Assembly: GCF_019931575.1 (NCBI RefSeq)
Contig: NZ_CP082923.1
Location: 1,736,001-1,800,000, forward strand
Direction: 5' to 3'
Source of the DNA: Caulobacter segnis
GTDB taxonomy: Bacteria; Pseudomonadota; Alphaproteobacteria; Caulobacterales; Caulobacteraceae
DNA: 64,000 bases
Shown: piece after piece, positions 1 through 8,785 of the stretch
How positions within the stretch are numbered: the stretch's first letter is position 1
Layout of the letters: each line of letters begins with the position of its first letter
The notes under the pieces: model-generated
Told to the model about the DNA's origin: nothing
Database searches by the model: none
What the model saw: the letters and a program-made list of their open reading frames with translations, nothing else
Program-made: the position numbers and the translations under genes

Positions 1-2
1 CC

Positions 3-698
3 GTCAACACCTATTACAGAGGCTGGCGTGCTGACGACATCCGCCGTCGCCTGGCTTCCGAGGGGCCCGACACGGTGGCGCGCAGCTACCGGGAATACTA
101 CGAGCGGGTCTACGGCGCGGCGATGGAGCAGTCGCCGATGACGGTCGAGGACGATCTCGAAGCCAATGTCATCCGCATCGGCGAAAGCTATGAGCTCGCC
201 AAGCCCTGGGAAAAGCTGGACGAGACACGCGGTCGCTTTCAGCCGCTGGACGACATCTTCGCGCCGCATCTGACGACCCAGAGGTCAGCGCAGCGCCGTC
301 ATCCGATCGATCTGGGAACGCCCAGGAGTATTTCGGTCGAGACGCTGATCAAGATGCCGAAGGCCATCACGATCACGGGGTGGGACGACGAACATGAGGC
401 GCCGGGCATGCGGGCTTCGTCGCGGTTCGAGGCCGCCGACCAGACAGGCACGTTGTTCCGGCTATCGCGCGGGCTGACGATCTCCCGGACCGAAATCTCG
501 CCCGAGGATGCGGAGGCGTACTTCAGTCTGCGCGAGGGCGCGCTGAATGGATCTGTTGTCATCACGGACAGTAAGGACGCGCCGAAGCCCAAGTCCGAGG
601 GCTTCATGCTCGGTGACTTCCACTTCGACTACCGCACGATCTGGGTCATCGTCTGGCTGGTGCTCATGTTGCTGGGCGCGATCGCCCGATCACGCTAG
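3..698 (+). CDS. C-terminal part of DUF3857/transglutaminase-like membrane protein (5' partial)
   Basis: The frame is open from the window edge, so the true start lies upstream; a GTG at 75 is only an internal codon. About 231 residues are visible. They are rich in beta-strand-type sequence and end in one hydrophobic segment (residues IWVIVWLVLMLLGAIA) followed by a short basic tail. This matches the C-terminal end of secreted DUF3857/transglutaminase-core proteins of Alphaproteobacteria, which often close with such an anchor. The catalytic transglutaminase core, if present, is outside the window. The family assignment is by overall resemblance and is tentative; function unknown. Confidence 0.5.
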   Translation, partial: VNTYYRGWRADDIRRRLASEGPDTVARSYREYYERVYGAAMEQSPMTVEDDLEANVIRIGESYELAKPWEKLDETRGRFQPLDDIFAPHLTTQRSAQRRHPIDLGTPRSISVETLIKMPKAITITGWDDEHEAPGMRASSRFEAADQTGTLFRLSRGLTISRTEISPEDAEAYFSLREGALNGSVVITDSKDAPKPKSEGFMLGDFHFDYRTIWVIVWLVLMLLGAIARSR

Positions 699-731
699 CC
701 CTTCGCCCGCAAAAGATGGAAGGAGAGGGGC

Positions 732-1358
732 ATGGCGATGATCACCGACCCCGACGACTTCTTCACCAAGGGCTGCGGCCGGTGCGACCGTTCGCGACGC
801 CGGATTGCTCGACCCGGCCGTGGATCGAGGGCTTGAACGCCCTGCGCCGGATCTGCGTGGACATGGGGCTGGAGGAGACGGTGAAGTGGGCGCACCCTTG
901 CTACATGCACGCCGGGCGCAACATCGCGCTGTTCGGGGCGTTCCGGGGGCGACTTCCGGCTGACGTTCCTGAACGCCGGGCTGCTGGTCGATAACGAGGG
1001 CGTGCTGGAGCCGCAGGGGCCCAACAGCCAGACGCCGGGCATGATCCGCTTCACCGCCAATGACCGGGTCGCCGAGCTGGAGCCGGTGATCCGGGCCTAT
1101 CTGCGCCAGCTGATGGACCACGCCGAGGCCGGGACCAAGCCGCCGAAGACCGAGCGCGAGATCGATACGCCCGACGAGCTGACCGAGGCGCTGGACGCCG
1201 ATCCGGAGCTGGCCGAGGCCTTCCACGCCCTGACGCCGGGCCGGCAGAAGAGCTACCTGTTCGCGCTGAACCAGGCCAAGCAGCCGGCCACCCGCTTCGC
1301 GCGGATCGAAAAGTTCCGCGACAAGATCATCGCCGGAAAGGGCGCGCTGGAGCGGTAG
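732..1358 (+). pseudogene. YdeI/OmpD-associated family protein, disrupted by two compensating frameshifts
   Basis: The predicted protein starts MAMITDPDDFFTKGCGRCDR and continues with FATPDCSTRPWIEGLNALRR, WAHPCYMHAGRNIALFGAFR, then DFRLTFLNAGLLVDNEG, ending about 208 residues later. The three parts lie in different frames. A base appears missing near 789-790 (after GCGRCD), and one G too many is present in the run at 945-949 (FRG/DFRL). With both corrected, one continuous DUF1801/YdeI-type protein results, with the C-terminal helical YdeI domain (KSYLFALNQAKQPATRFARI). Either these are two sequencing errors or the gene is a genuine recent pseudogene. YdeI-type proteins are small cytoplasmic proteins of unclear role. 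Confidence 0.75.
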
Positions 1359-1359
1359 T

Positions 1360-1662
1360 TCAGCCCACGAATCTCGGGATCGGCCCGACCTGCGGCGTCT
1401 GGTCGGGCAGCTCGACGAACTCCTCGTCGACGAAGCACCAGCCCCAGCCCTCGGGCGGGTCATAGCCCTCGATGATCGGGTGCTTGGTCGCGCGGAAGTG
1501 GGCGGTGGCGTGCTTGCTGGGGCTGTCGTCGCAGCAGCCGACGTGGCCGCAGGTCCGGCACAGGCGAAGGTGGACCCACCAGCCGCCGGACTTCAGACAT
1601 TCCTCGCAACCCTTGGAGCCGGGCGTGACCGGGCGGATGGCGTCGCCGTGCGTGCAGGTCAT
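1360..1662 (-). CDS. UBP-type zinc finger protein
   Basis: A 100-residue protein consisting almost wholly of a UBP (ubiquitin-hydrolase-type) zinc finger. Visible ligands are C3/H5, C19/C22, C35/C38, C43/C44, H51, H55 and H61, with the typical CEECLKSGGWWVHLRLCRTC core. The ATG at 1662 is chosen because it starts just before the first zinc ligand and lies 10 bases after the stop of the upstream oxidoreductase; a longer frame would run into that gene. Bacteria lack ubiquitin, so the finger probably binds something else. The tight pairing with the thioredoxin-reductase-like gene suggests a joint redox or signalling role (inference). Confidence 0.85.
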   Translation of the reverse strand: MTCTHGDAIRPVTPGSKGCEECLKSGGWWVHLRLCRTCGHVGCCDDSPSKHATAHFRATKHPIIEGYDPPEGWGWCFVDEEFVELPDQTPQVGPIPRFVG

Positions 1663-1672
1663 CGGGGTCTCC

Positions 1673-3331
1673 TCAGGCCTCGGCCAGATAGGCGTGGATG
1701 GCGGCGACCGCCTGGGCGCCTTCGCCGACGGCGGCGGCCACGCGCTTGACCGAACCGGCCCGGACGTCGCCGATCGCGAACACGCCCTTGCGGCTGGTCT
1801 GCAGCAGCGGATGGCCGGGGGCCAGGTCGGTTCCGGTGCGGACGAAGCCGTGGTTGTCCAGCTCGACATGGCAGTGGGTCAGCCAGGCGGTGTTGGGCGC
1901 GGCGCCGATGAACAGGAAGAGGTGGCTGATCGCCTGGGTCGTCTCGACGCCGTTCGGGCCGCGCCAGCGGACGGCCGACAGCTGGCCGCCCTTGCCCTCG
2001 TGGTCCTGGCCCTCCAGGTCAACGATCTGGCTCCTCACCACGACCTCGATATTGGGCGTGCTTTCGATGCGGTCGATCAGGTAGCGCGACATGGTCGCCG
2101 CCAGGCTGGGACCGCGGACGATCATCCAGACCTTCTTGACCTGGCTGGCCAGGTACACCGCCGCCTGGCCGGCCGAGTTGCCGGCCCCCACGAGGGCGAC
2201 CTCCTGGCCGGCGCACAGCTTGGCCTCCAGCGGCGAGGCCCAGTAATGGACGCAGGCGCCTTCGAAGCGGTCCAGGTTCTCAACCTCCAGCCGGCGGTAG
2301 CGGGCCCCGCTGGCGATGACCACGGTTCGGGCCTGGGCGGTCTCGCCGCTGACCAGGCTGAGGCGGTAGCGATGCTTGCCGTCGTCCTCGCAGACCAGGG
2401 AGGCGACCTCGTCGGGGATGGCCAGCTCGGCCCCGAACTTCTGGGCCTGGCCATAGGCGCGGCCCATCAGGGCCATGCCGGTGATGCCGGTGGGGAAGCC
2501 CAGATAGTTCTCGATCCGCGCCGAGGCGCCGGCCTGGCCGCCGAAGGCGCGGGTGTCCAGCACCAGCACCGACAGGCCCTCGGACGCGGCGTAGACGGCG
2601 GTGGCCAGGCCGGCCGGGCCCGCGCCGACGACGGCGACGTCGTAGATCCGGTCGGAATCGATCGGGCCGACCAAGCCGATGCAGCGGCCCAGCTGATGGT
2701 TGGTCGGCTGGCGCAGGATCTCGCCGTTCGGGCACAGCACGATCGGCAACTCGCTGTCGTCGACCGCGAATCGCTGGATCAGCACCTTGGCGCAGTCGAC
2801 CTGGTCGGGATCCAGCTGTTGGAAGGGGTGGCCGTTGCGGGCCAGGAAGCCCGACAGACGGATGACCTCGGCGTCGGATTCGCGGCCGAGGATGATCGGG
2901 CCGCCGGCGCCGGTCTCGATCAGGCTGACCCGGCGCAGGATCAGGGCGCGCATGATCCGCTCGCCCAGCTCGGCCTCGGCGACCAGCACGGCGCGCAGGC
3001 GTTCGGGGGCGATCAGCAGGGCCTCGACGCTGGTGAGGGCGGTGACGTCGACCAATGAGGGGCGGCCAGACAGCTGGGCGATCTCGCCGATGAACTGGCC
3101 GGCGGCGTGCTCGACGATCGGCTGGCTCTCGTCGTGGGCGTCGCGGCGGCTGATGGCCACCCGGCCGGCCAGGACCACGAACAGGCCCGGCGAGGGGACG
3201 CCGGCGGTGGCCAGGGCCGCGCCGGCCTCGGCGTGGATCACCTGGCCGAACCGGCGCAGGCGGTTGATCTCGGCCGGCTCCAGCCGGGGAAACATCTGAG
3301 CGCGTCGGGTGTCGAAGGTCGTGCCTGCCAT
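1673..3331 (-). CDS. FAD-dependent thioredoxin-reductase-like protein with N-terminal cyclic-nucleotide-binding domain
   Basis: A 552-residue three-part protein. Residues about 15-135 form a cNMP-binding (CAP_ED) domain (FVVLAGRVAI, GQFIGEIAQLSGRPS). Residues about 150-220 form a small linker domain. Residues about 230-550 form a thioredoxin-reductase fold with the FAD motif GAGPAG (236-241), the NADPH Rossmann motif VGAGNSAGQA (381-390) and a C-terminal GDV motif. The position that carries the redox CxxC in classical TrxR reads ACVHYWASP here, so the disulphide pair is missing and it is unlikely to reduce thioredoxin. It forms an operon with the UBP zinc finger gene and is divergent from fdhD, with a 118-base shared promoter region. 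Confidence 0.9.
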   Translation of the reverse strand: MAGTTFDTRRAQMFPRLEPAEINRLRRFGQVIHAEAGAALATAGVPSPGLFVVLAGRVAISRRDAHDESQPIVEHAAGQFIGEIAQLSGRPSLVDVTALTSVEALLIAPERLRAVLVAEAELGERIMRALILRRVSLIETGAGGPIILGRESDAEVIRLSGFLARNGHPFQQLDPDQVDCAKVLIQRFAVDDSELPIVLCPNGEILRQPTNHQLGRCIGLVGPIDSDRIYDVAVVGAGPAGLATAVYAASEGLSVLVLDTRAFGGQAGASARIENYLGFPTGITGMALMGRAYGQAQKFGAELAIPDEVASLVCEDDGKHRYRLSLVSGETAQARTVVIASGARYRRLEVENLDRFEGACVHYWASPLEAKLCAGQEVALVGAGNSAGQAAVYLASQVKKVWMIVRGPSLAATMSRYLIDRIESTPNIEVVVRSQIVDLEGQDHEGKGGQLSAVRWRGPNGVETTQAISHLFLFIGAAPNTAWLTHCHVELDNHGFVRTGTDLAPGHPLLQTSRKGVFAIGDVRAGSVKRVAAAVGEGAQAVAAIHAYLAEA

Positions 3332-3449
3332 GGTCTAACATTGCTACGGGATCGCGCGGCGGTCACCCATCGAACGATGACGGTTTTGAACATTCCTGTC
3401 GTAACGTCACCGGCTGTACCGCTGGGCGCCTCGGGAGTAGGCTTTCGGC

Positions 3450-4265
3450 ATGTCGCGTTCCCCCTCAGAAAGACGTCCGGCCGTGCAATGGCGCGCCGGA
3501 CGCGCGCCGGAAGCCCTCGCCCGCGACCTGCCGCGCGAGACCGCCGTGGGCCTGTCGTTCGACGGTCGTCCGCACACGGTGCTGATGGCGACGCCCCGGG
3601 ACCTGGAGGAGCTGGCCCTGGGCTTCGTGATCACCGAGGCGGTGGCCAGAGCCGCCGACGTCCTCGAGATCACCACGAAGGAAGAAGAGCAGGGGGTCCT
3701 GGTCGACGTCCGCCTGGCGCCGGGCGCGGTGACCCGGAAGGCCAGGCCGCGCAATCTGGAAGGCCGGTCCAGCTGTGGGCTGTGCGGCGTGCAGCGCCTC
3801 GCCGACGCGGTGCGGCCTCTGCCGGTGCTGGGCGAGGGCGTCCGCGTCCGGCATGCGGCGATCCCGCGCGCCCTGGCGGCGCTGGAGCAGGAGCAGAGCC
3901 TGGGCCGCCTGACCCGCGCCACCCACGCCGCCGCCTTCTTCGACGCCGGCGGGACGCTGGTCCTGGTGCGAGAAGATGTCGGCCGCCACAATGCGCTGGA
4001 CAAGCTGGCCGGGGCGATGGCCCGCGAAGGCGTCGAGGCTGCCACGGGCTTCGTCGTCGTCACCAGCCGCTGCTCGTTCGAGATGGTCGAGAAGGCCGCG
4101 CGGATGGGCTGTCCGATCCTGGTCGCGGTCTCGGCCCCGACCGAACTGGCGATCAGCAAGGCCCAGGAGGCCAACCTGACCCTGGTGGCCCTGGCCCGCG
4201 CCGACGGCCACGCGGTGTTCGCCGGCGGCGAGCGCCTTGTCGAATCCGAGCTGGAGCCGGCCTGA
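3450..4265 (+). CDS. fdhD: Formate dehydrogenase accessory sulfurtransferase FdhD
   Basis: A 271-residue protein with the FdhD signature, including the CxxC pair in SSCGLCG (C109, C112) that carries persulphide sulphur from IscS-type desulphurases to the molybdenum cofactor. Other conserved blocks are EELALGFVITE, REDVGRHNALDKL and SRCSFEMVEKAARMGCPI. FdhD sulphurates the bis-MGD cofactor of formate-dehydrogenase-type enzymes. Its stop codon overlaps the start of the downstream molybdoenzyme by one base (TGATG), so the two are translationally coupled and this enzyme is its likely client. Confidence 0.95.
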   Translation: MSRSPSERRPAVQWRAGRAPEALARDLPRETAVGLSFDGRPHTVLMATPRDLEELALGFVITEAVARAADVLEITTKEEEQGVLVDVRLAPGAVTRKARPRNLEGRSSCGLCGVQRLADAVRPLPVLGEGVRVRHAAIPRALAALEQEQSLGRLTRATHAAAFFDAGGTLVLVREDVGRHNALDKLAGAMAREGVEAATGFVVVTSRCSFEMVEKAARMGCPILVAVSAPTELAISKAQEANLTLVALARADGHAVFAGGERLVESELEPA

Positions 4266-6583
4266 TGTCCGACAAGAAGGTTCCCGGCGTTCGCGCCTAC
4301 CACCAGCCGGCCGGCGGCTGGGGCGCGCTGAAGGCCGTGGCCGGCGCCCTGGCCGATCAGGAGACGATCGTCGAGGGCGGCAAGACCCTGATGCGGGCCA
4401 ACCAGCCCGAGGGCTTCGACTGCCCCGGCTGCGCCTGGCCCGATCCCAAACACACCAGCTCGTTCGAGTTCTGCGAGAACGGGGCCAAGGCCGTGGCCTG
4501 GGAGGCGACCTCCAAGCGCGCCACGCCCCAGGTCTTTGCCGACCATACGGTCAGCGAGCTGTTGACCTGGACGGACCACAAGATCGAGGACCTGGGCCGG
4601 CTGACCGAGCCGATGGCCTACGACCCGGCCGACGATCGCTACAAGCCGATCACCTGGGAGGCGGCCTTCGCCCGCACGGCGGCGGGGCTTAAGGCCCTCA
4701 AGGATCCGAACGAGGCCGAGTTCTACGCCTCGGGACGGGCCAGCAACGAGGCGGCCTTCCTGTACCAGCTGATGGCGCGCCGGTTCGGGACCAACAATTT
4801 CCCCGACTGCTCGAACATGTGCCACGAGCCGACCAGCGTGGGCCTGCCGGACTCGATCGGCCTGGGCAAGGGTTCGGTGACGCTGGAAGACTTCGACCAC
4901 GCCGACCTGATCATGTGCTTCGGGCACAACCCGGGCACCAACCATCCGCGGATGATGGCCACCCTGCGCGAGGCCAGCCGGCGCGGGGCGACGATCCTGG
5001 CCTTCAATCCGCTGAAGGAGCGGGCCCTGGAGAAGTTCGCCTCGCCGCAGGACCCGGTCGAGATGGCGACCTTGAGCTCGACCCCGATCGCCTCGGCCTA
5101 TTTCCAGGTCCAGGTCGGCGGCGACGCCCTGCTGGTGCAGGGGATGATGAAGGCGCTGCTGGCGATGGAGGCGCGCGACGGCGGCGTCCTGGATCATGAC
5201 TTTATCCTGGAGCACACCGCCGGCTTCGAAGCGCTCGCCGCCAGCGTCGAGGCGCTGGACTGGGCGACGATCGAGGCGGGCAGCGGCCTGCCGCGTTCGC
5301 GGATCGAGGCGGCGGCGGCGATCTACGCCAAGGCCGAGGCGGCCATCCTCTGCTACGGCATGGGCCTGACCCAGCATCGCGACAGCTCGGGCGCGGTGCA
5401 GCAGCTGGTCAACCTGCTGCTGCTGAAGGGCAATATCGGCCGGCCGGGGGCGGGGATCTGCCCGCTGCGCGGCCACTCCAACGTCCAGGGCAACCGCACG
5501 GTCGGCATCGCCGAGAAGCCTTCGGCGGCGATGCTGGACTCCATAAGAGACGTGTTCGGCTTCGAACCGCCGCGCGCCCACGGCCACACCGTGGTCGAGG
5601 CGATCGCGGCGATGGAGCGCGGGCAGGCCAAGCTGTTCATCGGCCTGGGCGGCAATTTCGCGGTGGCCGCGCCCGATCCGGTGCGGACTTTCGCGGCCAT
5701 GCGCAAGCTGGACCTGGCCGTCCACGTCGCCACCAAGCCCAACCGCACGCACCTCCTGGTCGGCAAGGAAGCCATCCTGCTGCCGTGCCTGGGGCGGACC
5801 GAGATGGACATGCGGGCCGGCGTGCGCCAGTCGGTGACGGTCGAGGACTCGATGTCCATGGTCCACGCCTCGCGCGGGCTGAACCCGCCGGCGTCAGAAC
5901 ACCTGATGTCCGAGCCGGCCATCGTGGCGGGGATCGCCTCGGCGGTATTCGGCGAGGACCCGCTGGTCGACTGGCCGGGCCTGGCCGACGACTACGAGGC
6001 CATCCGCGACCTGATCGCCCAGGTCTTCCCCGGCGCGTTCGACGACTACAATGACAGGGTCCGGGTTCCCGGCGGCTTCCGCCTGCCGGTCGGGCCCTCG
6101 AACCGGGTATGGAAGACCACGACGGGCAAGGCCAACTTCATCGTCCACGACCCCAAGGGCGGCGACCCGCGCCGGGGCGATCCGGACGTGATGATCCTGA
6201 CCACCCTGCGCAGCCACGACCAGTACAACACCACGATCTATGGCAACGACGACCGCTATCGCGGGGTGTTCGGGCGGCGCGACGTGATCTTCGCCAATCC
6301 CGACGACATGGCGCGCATCGGTCTCTCGCAAGGCGACCTGGTGGACCTGGGCGCGGCGTTCGACGAGACGGGCGAGCGGGTGGTGCGGGCCTTCACGGTG
6401 GTGGCGCGGGACATCCCGCCGGGCTGCCTGGCGGCCTACTATCCCGAGACCAATGTCGTGGTGTCGCTGGATGACCATGACCAGCGCTCGGGCACGCCGG
6501 CCTACAAGTCAGCTCCGGTGCGGCTTCGCAAACACCAGGCGCCGTGGCCGGAAGGCGCGGCGACGGCGACCGCCGTTCCATGA
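4265..6583 (+). CDS. FdhF/YdeP-family molybdopterin oxidoreductase
   Basis: A 772-residue protein of the molybdopterin oxidoreductase superfamily, YdeP/FdhF-like group. It has an N-terminal cysteine-poor region (CPGCAWP) in place of a complete 4Fe-4S motif. The Mo-bis-MGD domains carry FPDCSNMCHEPTSVGL (with the candidate Mo-ligand cysteine), the FGHNPGTNHPRM block, and the C-terminal dinucleotide-binding domain (LTTLRSHDQYNTTIYGNDDR). The ATG at 4265 overlaps the fdhD stop, so the longer upstream frame is not used. Members of this group are called formate dehydrogenase-like, but E. coli YdeP is linked to acid resistance; the substrate cannot be read from the sequence. Confidence 0.9.
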   Translation: MSDKKVPGVRAYHQPAGGWGALKAVAGALADQETIVEGGKTLMRANQPEGFDCPGCAWPDPKHTSSFEFCENGAKAVAWEATSKRATPQVFADHTVSELLTWTDHKIEDLGRLTEPMAYDPADDRYKPITWEAAFARTAAGLKALKDPNEAEFYASGRASNEAAFLYQLMARRFGTNNFPDCSNMCHEPTSVGLPDSIGLGKGSVTLEDFDHADLIMCFGHNPGTNHPRMMATLREASRRGATILAFNPLKERALEKFASPQDPVEMATLSSTPIASAYFQVQVGGDALLVQGMMKALLAMEARDGGVLDHDFILEHTAGFEALAASVEALDWATIEAGSGLPRSRIEAAAAIYAKAEAAILCYGMGLTQHRDSSGAVQQLVNLLLLKGNIGRPGAGICPLRGHSNVQGNRTVGIAEKPSAAMLDSIRDVFGFEPPRAHGHTVVEAIAAMERGQAKLFIGLGGNFAVAAPDPVRTFAAMRKLDLAVHVATKPNRTHLLVGKEAILLPCLGRTEMDMRAGVRQSVTVEDSMSMVHASRGLNPPASEHLMSEPAIVAGIASAVFGEDPLVDWPGLADDYEAIRDLIAQVFPGAFDDYNDRVRVPGGFRLPVGPSNRVWKTTTGKANFIVHDPKGGDPRRGDPDVMILTTLRSHDQYNTTIYGNDDRYRGVFGRRDVIFANPDDMARIGLSQGDLVDLGAAFDETGERVVRAFTVVARDIPPGCLAAYYPETNVVVSLDDHDQRSGTPAYKSAPVRLRKHQAPWPEGAATATAVP

Positions 6584-6675
6584 CTTCGGGGTCATGACCT
6601 CGAATTAAGTCGAAGAAGTGGCGAACCGCCGTTAGCTTCCCCTCATCGAATTGAACGCATCCGAGGGAGTTACCG

Positions 6676-7530
6676 ATGCGCGCTCTGACCGCCATGGCCG
6701 TGCTGGCCGCCGCCGTTTCCGCCGCCTCCTTGACGAGTGGGGCCGTCGCCCAGGCCGCGCCCTCCGTGAAGATCAAGGACGCCGTCGCCCGCGTGGTGGT
6801 GATCCCCGAGAACCGCTCGGACGTGAAGGTCGAGTTCCTGACCACCAACGCCAGCCTGCCGCTGGAAGTCCGCAACGAGGGCGACGAGGTGGTCGTCGAC
6901 GGCGACCTGCGCATGAACAAGATCAACGGCTGCAACAACCGCAATGGCAAGATCTGGGTGAAGGTGCGCGGCGTGGGCGAGGTGTCCTACGACAACTTCC
7001 CGCAGATCGCGGTCCGCGTGCCGATGGACGCCAAGGTCAAGGCCGGCGGCGCGGTGTTCGGCGACATCGGTCGCTCCAGCAACGTCGACCTGGCCAACGC
7101 CGGCTGCGGCGACTGGACCGTGGCCAACACCAAGGGCGAGCTGAAGGTCGGCCTGGCCGGCTCGGGCGACGTCAAGACCGGCTCGGCCGCCTCGGCCGAG
7201 ATCAGCCTGGCCGGTTCGGGCGACGTCAGCGCCCAGGCCATCGGCGGCGACCTCGAGGTCAACATCGCCGGGTCGGGTGACGTCACGGTCGCCAGCATCG
7301 CCGGCAAGCTGGAAGGCAATATCGCCGGCTCGGGCAACATCACCGTCGCCGGCGGCCGCAGCCGTGCGGTCGAAGTGAACGTGATGGGCTCGGGCGACGT
7401 CACCTTCAACGGCGAGGCCGGTTCGGTCGACGTCTCGGTGGCCGGCTCGGGCGACATCCGCATCGCCAAGGTCACCGGCCCGGTCAAGAAGCATGTGGCC
7501 GGCTCGGGCGACGTGATCATCGGCCAGTAA
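6676..7530 (+). CDS. Secreted DUF2807 (head GIN-type) beta-helix protein
   Basis: A 284-residue protein with a signal peptide (hydrophobic residues 5-27, cleavage near AQA). The second half is built of seven recurring units with the core AGSG(D/N)(V/I), about 18-20 residues apart, as expected of the right-handed beta-helix of DUF2807 adhesin-like proteins. It is a single gene followed by a hairpin at 7563-7590. It is probably periplasmic or surface exposed; function is not established for the family. Confidence 0.85.
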   Translation: MRALTAMAVLAAAVSAASLTSGAVAQAAPSVKIKDAVARVVVIPENRSDVKVEFLTTNASLPLEVRNEGDEVVVDGDLRMNKINGCNNRNGKIWVKVRGVGEVSYDNFPQIAVRVPMDAKVKAGGAVFGDIGRSSNVDLANAGCGDWTVANTKGELKVGLAGSGDVKTGSAASAEISLAGSGDVSAQAIGGDLEVNIAGSGDVTVASIAGKLEGNIAGSGNITVAGGRSRAVEVNVMGSGDVTFNGEAGSVDVSVAGSGDIRIAKVTGPVKKHVAGSGDVIIGQ

Positions 7531-7545
7531 GCGCCGCCGCGATCA

Positions 7546-7594
7546 CTCTATATATTAGAGCGAAGGCTCCGGGATCGCTCCCGGGGCCTTCTTC
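7546..7594. terminator. Hairpin terminator between convergent genes
   Basis: An 11-bp stem (7563-7573 with 7580-7590, one G.U pair) with a 6-base loop, preceded by a small CTCTA/TAGAG hairpin (7546-7560). The following bases are CTTCTTC on the plus strand and AT-rich on the minus strand, so it may serve both the DUF2807 gene and the outer-membrane gene ending at 7623. The U-tract is poor on both sides. Confidence 0.6.
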
Positions 7595-7622
7595 ATGTCC
7601 GGACCTTGGGTCCTCGACGTCC

Positions 7623-8381
7623 TTAGCGGACGCCGAAGCCGAACAGGTCGCTAGCCGTGGCCAGGTCGGCGCCGGCGCGGTCGCGGTCCTTCAGGCTGCC
7701 GCCGAAGGTGTAGCGGACGCCGACCCGGACGGCGTCCGAGTTCAGCTTGGCCAGGTCCTTCGATTCCGCGTGGGTGTACTTGGCGAAGGTCGACCAGCCG
7801 CTGTTCGCGAACTTGTACTCGCCGCCGGCATTCACGTCCCACAGGTCGGCATTGACGTTGGTGTCGATGCGCGACCAGCCGGCGCCGGCGTTCAGGCGGA
7901 AGTTATCCGACACGAAGTAGCGGGCTTCGCCGCGGACCGAGTACAGGTCGGCGTCCAGGTCGTTCGACTGGCCGTAGGCGACCAGGCCCGTCAGGGTGAC
8001 CTTGTCCAGGTACTTCTGGGCTTCGGCGCCGACGGCCCACAGGGTGTCGTTCGACGGACGCGACAGGGCGGTGAAGCCGCCGACGCGAACGGTGTCGCCG
8101 ATCTTGGTGGTCAGGTGGACGGCGCCCGAGGCGACGGTTTCGTCCGACAGGTCGTTGTCCGAGATCGAAACGTCGCCGTTGGCGGTCACGGTCCAGGCGC
8201 CTTGCAGCGGGATGGCGACCGAGCCGTCGAGCACGGCCGAGGTGCCGTCGGCGCCGCCGAGGCGGGTGTTCAGGTCGGTATAGTTCACGGCTGCGCCGAC
8301 CGAACCGACGTTCTGGGCGAAGGCCGGGGCCGAGACGGCGGCGGCGATCAGGGCGGCGGTGGCGAAGAGCTTGGTATTCAT
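7623..8381 (-). CDS. Outer-membrane beta-barrel protein (porin-like)
   Basis: A 252-residue protein from ATG 8381, just ahead of a clear signal peptide (MNTKLFATAALIAAAVSAPAFA). A TTG further upstream would add seven non-signal residues and was rejected. The mature part is made of alternating amphipathic strands typical of an 8-12 strand barrel (for example DLYSVRGEARYFVSDNFRLN) and has a penultimate barrel strand VRVGVRYTFGG. There is no recognised substrate. The tail after the last strand (SLKDRDRAGADLATASDLFGFGVR) is unusual for a barrel, which normally ends on the final strand. Its 5' untranslated region is strongly structured. Confidence 0.75.
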   Translation of the reverse strand: MNTKLFATAALIAAAVSAPAFAQNVGSVGAAVNYTDLNTRLGGADGTSAVLDGSVAIPLQGAWTVTANGDVSISDNDLSDETVASGAVHLTTKIGDTVRVGGFTALSRPSNDTLWAVGAEAQKYLDKVTLTGLVAYGQSNDLDADLYSVRGEARYFVSDNFRLNAGAGWSRIDTNVNADLWDVNAGGEYKFANSGWSTFAKYTHAESKDLAKLNSDAVRVGVRYTFGGSLKDRDRAGADLATASDLFGFGVR

Positions 8382-8407
8382 TGGGTCTATCCCCTTACAC
8401 AACAGTG

Positions 8408-8471
8408 GCTCCTCCGACTGGCTGGACGGTCGTTGTTGGGGGGAGGGCCGCCCAGTCCGTCGGGGAGGAGC
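8408..8471 (-). promoter_or_regulatory. Structured 5' UTR hairpin upstream of the outer-membrane barrel gene
   Basis: GCTCCTCC-GACTGG at 8408-8421 is exactly complementary to CCAGTC at 8452-8457 plus GGAGGAGC at 8464-8471, giving 14 bp with a 6-base bulge. It lies 27 bases upstream of the start at 8381. Read on the minus strand it would form a stable 5' UTR structure. Its role in translation control or mRNA stability is inferred. The same DNA also lies upstream of the rightward ribosomal operon but before its candidate promoter. Confidence 0.5.
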
Positions 8472-8734
8472 GGCATCTATGGAGGTTCGACCGGGCGCTC
8501 AAGGCGAACGGCGGCGCTTGTGGGCCGAATAATGCATTTTTGTGACACTTGCGGAGGCGCGCTTTTCGCCTACGCGCCAGCGTGCGCACGTTCTTGCTTT
8601 GCTTGGCCGGAAAGTCGTTAAAAGCGGACCGACGTTATGTTTGCGCGGGCCTTGCGCCCGGCGGGGAGGGCGCCTATTCAGAACCCGCCCGACGACTCGA
8701 GTCCTTCCCGGACGAGATGAACCGGACAGAGCGC

Positions 8735-8763
8735 TTGACGAAACCGATTCCGGAACGTACAAG
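8735..8763 (+). promoter_or_regulatory. Candidate promoter of the S10 ribosomal operon
   Basis: TTGACG (8735-8740), a 17-base spacer and TACAAG (8758-8763), close to the Caulobacter housekeeping sigma-73 pattern. Transcription would start near 8770, giving a leader of about 230 bases before rpsJ. In the 619-base gap 8382-9000 I found no other gene. Confidence 0.5.
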
Positions 8764-8785
8764 CGCGCCTCTGTTGGACCGGCTG

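Noticed and set aside
1472..3058. Long plus-strand open frame of 528 codons
   Set aside because: It is antisense to the well-recognised cNMP/TrxR gene, has no family motifs, and reflects GC-rich third-position bias. The same holds for the long frames antisense to the ribosomal genes (for example 10725-12119) and to 40155-41600 and 55585-56814.
6579..6599. Inverted repeat CATGAC/GTCATG at the end of the molybdoenzyme gene
   Set aside because: Only six pairs, overlaps the stop codon and has no T-tract, so neither terminator nor operator is supported.
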